Source of the DNA: Planctomycetota bacterium
GTDB taxonomy: Bacteria; Planctomycetota; UBA1135; GCA-002686595
Length of the DNA stretch: 64,000 nucleotides
Assembly: GCA_016709875.1 (NCBI GenBank)
Contig: JADJLZ010000001.1
Location: forward strand, 682,001 to 746,000
Direction of reading: 5' to 3'
In this document: positions 59,158 through 64,000 of the stretch, piece after piece
Position numbering within the stretch: position 1 is the stretch's first letter
Layout of the letters: each line of letters opens with the position of its first letter
The notes under the pieces: generated by a model
The model's database searches: none
Seen by the model: only the letters and a program-made list of their open reading frames with translations
Told to the model about the DNA's origin: nothing
Translations under genes and position numbers: made by a program

Positions 59158-61620
59158 CTAGTTGTGCCCGGCGAAGATCTGCGCGATTCGGTAGCGACCG
59201 GCCTTGGCGTCGAGCTCGAAACGACCGCCGAAGAGCGCCACGGGGTGGCGCTCGGGCTGGTACCAATCGCCGCCCGTGATGTAGGCGTGGCCGATGTTGA
59301 GCTCGGCGACCATCTCCCCCATCACGTAGTTGAGATCGGAGCGGTGCGCGACGTAGGGCAACCAGCTCTCGTACTGCTTGCGCAGCGCATTCCAGTCGTA
59401 ACCGTGCATGTTGGGCACGTAGAAGTAGTCGCGGAAGCGGCGCCAGACCTCCCCGAAGGCCTCGACCCACTCCTCGTGCGGAACGCGGTCCTCGAACAGG
59501 CCGTCGGTCGAAATGGGCTTCTTCGATCCCTTGCCGCTCGCCGACGCGTCGTAGAGGCCGAAGCCGCCGCCCGAGCGCACGAGCAGCTTCGAGCCGTCGG
59601 CGCTGACCGAGTAGCCGTCTGCTTCCTCGACCAGCACCGAGGGCTTGCGATCCTTGATCGAGAAGGCCATCAGATCGGTCGTGCGATCGCTCTCGCGGCC
59701 GTAGAAGAAGGCGCCCGAGCGCATGTAGAAGAGCGTGTCCTTGTTGGCCGCGAGGCTCGAGTAGTTGTCGGCCTCGACCGGCACGCGCACGACGCGCTGC
59801 GCGAGACCGTCGAAGTCGATCCCGACGGGCTTGGGACCCTCGGGCTTGGTCTCGCCCTGCTTCTCGTCGCCGTCCTTCTTGTCCGTGTCCTTTTTCTCGC
59901 CGTCCTTTTTCTCGCCGTCCTTTTTCTCGCCGTCCTTCTTCGCCTCGTCCGGCTTGTCGATCGTGACTTCGTCGCTCTGCGGCGGGAAGGGATGCGCGAC
60001 GTCCTTGCGCAGCGCCAGCGCGAAGAGTCCGGTCGTGCGGTTGGTCGCAATGTTCCACTCGAGCGCGTTCATCTGCGGCACGTACTCACGATCGGAGAGG
60101 TACCACAGGTAGTTCCCGTTCGGGTCCCAGACCGGCTCGGACTCGTTCCACTGTTCACCCGTGACGCGCGTGAGCTTTCCGTCGGCCGCGCTCCAGATCC
60201 AGATCGAGCGGAAGGCGTTCGCATCCTGCAGCGAGAAGGCCATCCAGCGGCTGTCCGGCGACCAGCTGTAGTCACCGACGTTGCCGCTCTTGTCGCGCGC
60301 GACCTCGCGCACGCTCTTCGCCGCGACGTCGACGCAGCGGATCGTGCCGGTCGACTCGCTGAAGGCGATCGACTTGCCATCGGGCGACCAGACCAGGCCT
60401 TGGCGCCGGCAGCTGCCGTCCTTCGTGATTTGCTCGGGCTCGCCGCTGCCGTCCTGGTTCTCGAGCCAGACCTCTTCCTCTCCACTGCGGTCGGAGAGGT
60501 ACGCGATGCGCGCCCCGTCGGGCGACCACGCCGCTTCGCGCTCGTGCGCGTCCGAGCTGTGCGTCAGGTTGCGCGCGATGCCCTTCTCGATCGGGACGGT
60601 GAACACGTCGCCGCGCGCGACGACGAGCGCGCGCTCGCCCTTGGGCGAGAGCCCGCCGCTCTCGATCCAGCTCCCGACCGCCACGCGCGAGGGTCGCATC
60701 GCGACGCCGTCGGTCGGCACGCTGATGTCGAGTTGCGCCACCTTTCCGGTGTGCGTGTCGAGCACGCGCAGCTCGCCGCCGAGTTCGAAGACGATCTCGC
60801 CGTCCTCGCCCTTGCTCGGCCAGCGCACGTCCCACTGCGTCTCGTGCGTCGCCTGGGTCACCTTCTGCGACTCGATGTCGTAGTCGAACAGGTTGAGCGT
60901 CCCGTCGCGGTCGGAGGCGAACCAGATCTGGTTGCCGATCCACATCGGATCGCGCTCGGTGCGCGGCGAGTTCGCCACGGGCACGAGCGAGCTCGTCTTG
61001 AAGTCGAAGAGGAAGAGGTCCTGCGCCCAGCCGCCCTGGTAGCGCTTCCAGGTGCGGAAATCGCGCGTCAGCGGCGAGTAGACCGCGCGCTGGCCGTCGG
61101 GTGAGAGATCACCCCCGCCCGAGACCGGCATCGGCAGTTGCACCGGGAGCCCGCCCTCGAGGCTGACCGTGTAGAGGTGCGTGCCGACCAGTTCCGCGGA
61201 GTCGCGCAGCGAACGGAAGAGCACCGACTTGCCGTCCGGCGACCAGCCGTAGACCTGGTTGTCGTAGCCCCAGCGCGGCGGCAGCGGACCGCGCGCGGGG
61301 TACCAGGTCAGCTGGCGCGGGATGCCGCCGCCCGAGGGGATCACGTAGACCTGCTCGTCGCCGTCGTACTGGCCCGTGAACGCGATCCAGGCCCCGTCCG
61401 GGGAGAACTTCGGGAAGAGCTCGAGACCTTCGTCGGCCGTGAGGCGTGTCGCGACGCCGCCCGTCGAGGGCGCGACCCACAGGTCGCCGCCGTAGCAGAA
61501 CACGACGCGGTCCTTGTGGATGTCGGGGAAGCGCAGCAGCTTCGTGCCGGCGTTCGCGGGGGCGGCGGCGAAGACCAGGGCGAGGACGGCGGCGAGTGAG
61601 CTCATTCCGAAGAAGCGCAT
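59158..61620 (-). pseudogene. Tricorn-type peptidase, N-terminal beta-propeller part ended by an in-frame TAG
   Basis: A 820-residue frame with signal peptide ('MSSLAAVLALVFAAAPANA') and two WD40/TolB-like beta-propellers ('FSPDGAWIAFTGQYDGD', 'WSPDGARIAYLSDRSGEEEVW', 'WSPDSRWMAFSLQDAN'), a Lys/Asp/Glu-rich linker made of DGEKK repeats, and the start of the tricorn core ('LNIGHAYITGGDWYQPERH'). It stops at 'YRIAQIFAGHN'. After the TAG the same frame reads 'EETYRSPLS', matching the family motif NWxExxRSPL, then a second frame is needed from about 59131. ATG 61620 is chosen for AAAGGA six bases upstream. Confidence 0.8.
59891..59935. repeat. Three exact 15-bp tandem repeats in the tricorn linker
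   Basis: The unit TTTTTCTCGCCGTCC (plus strand) occurs three times in a row, encoding DGEKK on the minus strand; degenerate units continue on both sides. It lies in an extended charged linker between propeller and protease core, a place where repeat number could vary without breaking the fold. Confidence 0.85.
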
Positions 61621-61692
61621 GCGGGTTCCTTTCGAGGGCATGAAGGCCGTCAGGATAGGGAGAGCGCGCTCCAGCGGCCAGCGGCCCCTTGC

Positions 61693-61698
61693 TAGACT
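61693..61698 (+). promoter_or_regulatory. -10-like element TAGACT before the GT39-like gene
   Basis: The hexamer ends 9 nt before the ATG at 61708; no Shine-Dalgarno. Confidence 0.48.
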
Positions 61699-61707
61699 CC
61701 CGTACCG

Positions 61708-62943
61708 ATGAGTGCTGAAGGCTCCGCACGCCCGCCGCTGCTCTACACCGCGGGAGCGCTGCTGCTCGCGGCCGTGGCCGTCGGACTGCTCGCGAGCACG
61801 CTCTCGAACGTCCCCTACGAACCGAAGTCGGACGACGGCTACTACCTCGCCTTCGCGCGCACGATCGCGCAGGAGGGCCCGGGCGCCTTCCCCAAGCTCT
61901 TCGCCTCCTGGAATGGCGACAGTGGCAACTGGATCTACCCCTCGCCTCTGCGCATCGGCTTCGTCGGCGTCTCGGCGCTGTGGGTCAAGCTCTTCGGTGC
62001 GACGCTGCCCGCGCTCTCCTGGCTCTCGATCGTGAGCCACGCGGCCTGGATCCTCATCACGGCCTGCTTCGCCCGCCGGCACCTCGAGCAGCGCCGCGCG
62101 CTGCTCGCGACAGCACTCGCGAGTTTCGCGCCGCTCTTGCTCGGCACCGCACGCCAGGCGCTGCAGGACAGCTTCCTGCTCGTCTGGATGGCGCTCGCGT
62201 GCTGGACCTTCCTCGAGACGCTCGCGCAGCCGCGCTCGCGCGCGTGGCGCATCGCCTTCGTGGCCTCGTTCGCGTTCGCGATCCTGACCAAGGAGCTCGC
62301 GCTGCTGCTCCTGCCGGCCTTCGTGCTGGGCTGGTTCGTCGAGCGGCGCGCACGCGCGGGCGAACTGCCCGCGGCGCCCTTCGTCTGGCAGCTCGCAATG
62401 CCGGGCCTGATCACGGCACCGCTCTTCCTGCTCGCGGCAGGCGGCTTCGGGCCGCTGCTGCAGACCGTGCGCACCGTGCTCGGTTCACCCTCGACGAACA
62501 CCTACGCCATCCGCTTCGGCTCCGGGCCCTGGTACCGCTATCTGATCGACTACATCTGTCTCTCGCCGGGCGTGACGCTGCTCGCGCTCGGCTTCGCGGG
62601 CGCGCTGCTCGTGCGCACGCTGCGCGAACGGCCCGCGCGCGCGGAAGTGCAACTCGGCATCGTCGCCGCCGTGCTGCTCTTCGAGATGGGCTTCTTCACC
62701 AAGAACGCGCGCTACCTCTTGATCCTCGAGCTGCCGCTGTGCGTGTTCGCTTCGGGCATGCTGTGCGAACTCGTGCCGGCGAAGTGGAACTCGCGCTGGA
62801 TTTGGATCGCCGCGGCGGGAGCGCTGCTGTGCATCCTCGACTGGCGCACCTTCGACTACGGCTGGGTGCAGCACGGGATCTACGACCCGCTCTCGGGCGC
62901 CCTGCTGCAGATGCGCGCGATCCTGCCCGCCTCGGGCAGGTGA
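61708..62943 (+). CDS. Glycosyltransferase family 39-like membrane protein
   Basis: A 411-residue polytopic membrane protein with about ten hydrophobic helices. After the first helix, 'EPKSDDGYYLAFARTIAQEG' has the acidic pair followed by a Tyr-rich amphipathic stretch typical of ArnT/PMT-type (GT-C fold) glycosyltransferases that use polyprenyl-phosphate sugars. Sugar and acceptor are unknown. Its 3' end overlaps the convergent RAYT gene by 64 bp. Confidence 0.8.
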   Translation: MSAEGSARPPLLYTAGALLLAAVAVGLLASTLSNVPYEPKSDDGYYLAFARTIAQEGPGAFPKLFASWNGDSGNWIYPSPLRIGFVGVSALWVKLFGATLPALSWLSIVSHAAWILITACFARRHLEQRRALLATALASFAPLLLGTARQALQDSFLLVWMALACWTFLETLAQPRSRAWRIAFVASFAFAILTKELALLLLPAFVLGWFVERRARAGELPAAPFVWQLAMPGLITAPLFLLAAGGFGPLLQTVRTVLGSPSTNTYAIRFGSGPWYRYLIDYICLSPGVTLLALGFAGALLVRTLRERPARAEVQLGIVAAVLLFEMGFFTKNARYLLILELPLCVFASGMLCELVPAKWNSRWIWIAAAGALLCILDWRTFDYGWVQHGIYDPLSGALLQMRAILPASGR

Positions 62944-63755
62944 GCGGCGCGCGGGCGCTCCTCCGGTCCGAGCAGGCCCCTGCGCCTCCAGCCGACTCGC
63001 AAGAGCCAAGTCGTTGGCTCGCTCGCCTTCAGCCCCGAGGCATCCCGTCGAGCGCGACTCTGCGCGCGGGTCAGGACGCCCCATACTTCCGCGAAGCGCG
63101 CTTCGATTCGCGCGCGCTGCCGTTCGAGCGCCTCGCGCAGGCCCGGCACTTCGCGCCAGCCGTCGAACCAGGGTCCCGAGGAGTACGCGTCCGGTCCGCT
63201 TGCGCTGATTCCGTGTTTGCGCGCATTCTGGAGCACGTAGACGAGCGAGTTCCGCACCTCGCTCGGCGTCCGCAGCGCTCGTTCGTGGAATCGATCGGCG
63301 AAGACAGAGCCCGCGCGCCCCCAGAGCCGGTTCAGAGCCCGCGCGATGCGCACGAGCAGCGCCCGCATGCCGATCGAGAGCGCCGTGCGATCGCGCGCCT
63401 CGACGATCAGGTGCAGGTGGTTGGACTGCACGGAATGGTGCACCACGCGGAAGTTCGAGCCCGTCGAGGCCGCGTCGATCGCGCCGCGCACGACGACCAG
63501 CTCACGTGCATGCCGCAGGCTCGGAAGGCCGGCCCCCAGCCGCGTCGTCGCTTGCACCGGATGTCTGGCTGCGTGCGCCGCGCGAGTGCGATGCGGGAGC
63601 CCCGCATGTGCGCCCTTCGGTTTGCGTCCCGCACCCGGGCGCGCACCGCCACGACCCCCGAACGCGAACCCGGTCTGTTGGATCCGGACCTTCTTCTTTC
63701 CGCTCGGCTTCATCCGACGATCGACGTGACTCCGCGTGCATCCGCTCATCTTCAT
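62880..63755 (-). CDS. REP-associated tyrosine transposase (RAYT, IS200-like Y1 family)
   Basis: A 291-residue single-strand DNA transposase homologue. The HUH motif is 'NHLHLIVEA' and the nucleophile Tyr is probably in 'NSLVYVLQNARKHG'; 'RVVHHSVQSNHLHL', 'RALNRLWGRAGSVFADRFHERAL' and the late 'TTWLLRVGWRRRGLL' are typical. The N terminus is basic and Gly-rich ('GGRGGARPGAGRKPKGAH'). GGAGG lies 7 nt before the ATG at 63755; a GTG at 63758 is also possible. The frame runs ~30 residues past the usual end, into the convergent gene. No inverted-repeat-bounded element surrounds it, as expected for domesticated RAYTs. It may act on the palindromes at 32.1-32.7 kb (inference). Confidence 0.87.
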   Translation of the reverse strand: MKMSGCTRSHVDRRMKPSGKKKVRIQQTGFAFGGRGGARPGAGRKPKGAHAGLPHRTRAAHAARHPVQATTRLGAGLPSLRHARELVVVRGAIDAASTGSNFRVVHHSVQSNHLHLIVEARDRTALSIGMRALLVRIARALNRLWGRAGSVFADRFHERALRTPSEVRNSLVYVLQNARKHGISASGPDAYSSGPWFDGWREVPGLREALERQRARIEARFAEVWGVLTRAQSRARRDASGLKASEPTTWLLRVGWRRRGLLGPEERPRAAHLPEAGRIARICSRAPESGS

Positions 63756-63823
63756 CACTCTCCCTCCATTCTGAAGACGCTCGGGATGCGCTCAGGTTGT
63801 CTGAAAGGGCGGAGAATTCTTGC

Positions 63824-64000
63824 GTGTGCTCCTGCACGGTTCCCGTCGTGGGACGACACGCGAAAGAACGCGCGGCCCAACTTCTCGAGTCAGTGCCGGA
63901 CGTCCGAGGCGCGAAACTCGAAACTACCCGCTCGCTGGATGGGCTCTCCCGCGCGTTGCCCGTCGAGGACGTACGCGACGACACGCGTCTCTCCCTCGCC
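63824..64000 (+). CDS. Possible 5' part of an unrecognised gene running off the window
   Basis: From GTG 63824 (or GTG 63848) a frame stays open for 59 codons to the window end, reading e.g. 'VGRHAKERAAQLLESVPDVR'. It looks protein-like but has lower third-position GC than the surrounding genes and no recognised motif. AGGGCGGAG about 10 nt upstream could be a ribosome site. The opposite strand is also open here, so the call is weak. Confidence 0.3.
   Translation, partial: MCSCTVPVVGRHAKERAAQLLESVPDVRGAKLETTRSLDGLSRALPVEDVRDDTRLSLA

Noticed and set aside
59158..62082. In-frame N-terminal extension of the tricorn peptidase upstream of 61620
   Set aside because: The extension lies antisense to the GT39-like gene; the signal peptide and AAAGGA site place the start at 61620.
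63502..63984. 160-codon minus-strand frame overlapping the RAYT gene
   Set aside because: Ser/Arg/Glu-rich, no motif, and covered by the clear RAYT frame over much of its length.

Overview
The window is a dense, very GC-rich stretch of bacterial chromosome. Most gaps are under 150 bp, genes lie on both strands, and many start/stop codons overlap (ATGA or GTGA). Lol-type ABC genes, a periplasmic murein amidase, UppP, secreted lipoproteins and proteases point to a diderm bacterium. FHA-Ser/Thr kinase, tricorn-type peptidase, PqqD-M50-HlyD export proteins, a carbamoyltransferase/DUF5989 cluster and a RAYT transposase together suggest Planctomycetota or a nearby high-GC lineage. That placement is inference; there is no rRNA here to confirm it.

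Layout. 1-6 kb: the 3' end of an Ig/REJ-repeat surface protein, a PilZ protein, and two membrane proteins (GAF-HlyD and PqqD-M50-HlyD) that look like an export or adhesin-anchoring unit. 6-10 kb: lysS, a LolC/E-type permease, LolD and a bacteriohemerythrin. 10-14.3 kb (minus): xseB-ispA-dxs-nadK, an isoprenoid/NADP block. 14.3-20.4 kb: cytochrome c lipoprotein, O-methyltransferase, orphan ABC ATPase, OsmC protein, a degenerate secreted amidohydrolase, an SDR and a four-S1-domain protein. 20.4-24.5 kb (minus): CheY with two CheC/CheX-type phosphatases, panB and a frameshifted FAD dehydrogenase. 24.5-31.3 kb: a hypothetical metal-site protein, a methyltransferase, secreted proteins, an ICMT-like enzyme and accD. 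31.3-36.5 kb (minus): rpe, a 775-bp non-coding repeat locus, pgk, two tandem paralogues, a PNPOx-like protein and gap. 36.6-46.9 kb: tilS, yggS, a frameshifted FHA-kinase, a TPR/gluzincin protein, a murein amidase and gmd. 47-54.95 kb: antitoxin-like remnant, uppP, ald, tRNA-Val, an HtrA-like protease, then small membrane protein-carbamoyltransferase-SGNH/DUF5989 fusion-two small membrane proteins. 54.95-56.1 kb: a complete IS element with 25-bp perfect terminal inverted repeats. 56.1-64 kb: polysaccharide deacetylase, GNAT protein, a disrupted tricorn-type peptidase, a GT39-like membrane protein and a RAYT (IS200-like) transposase.

Three observations stand out. (1) Between rpe and pgk lie two 98%-like copies of a ~255-bp unit, each made of two long hairpins sharing one ~26-bp core, and each preceded by 25-bp tandem repeats; a RAYT transposase of the kind that acts on such palindromes is in the same window. 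(2) Many genes have a -10-like hexamer (TAGAAT, TAGGAT, TAGACT, TACAAT and similar) only 6-14 nt before the start codon and no Shine-Dalgarno, which implies leaderless mRNAs, while both transposases carry strong Shine-Dalgarno sequences. (3) Three long conserved genes are broken by single-base lesions (FAD dehydrogenase, FHA-kinase, tricorn peptidase); either the assembly has indel errors or these are recent pseudogenes.
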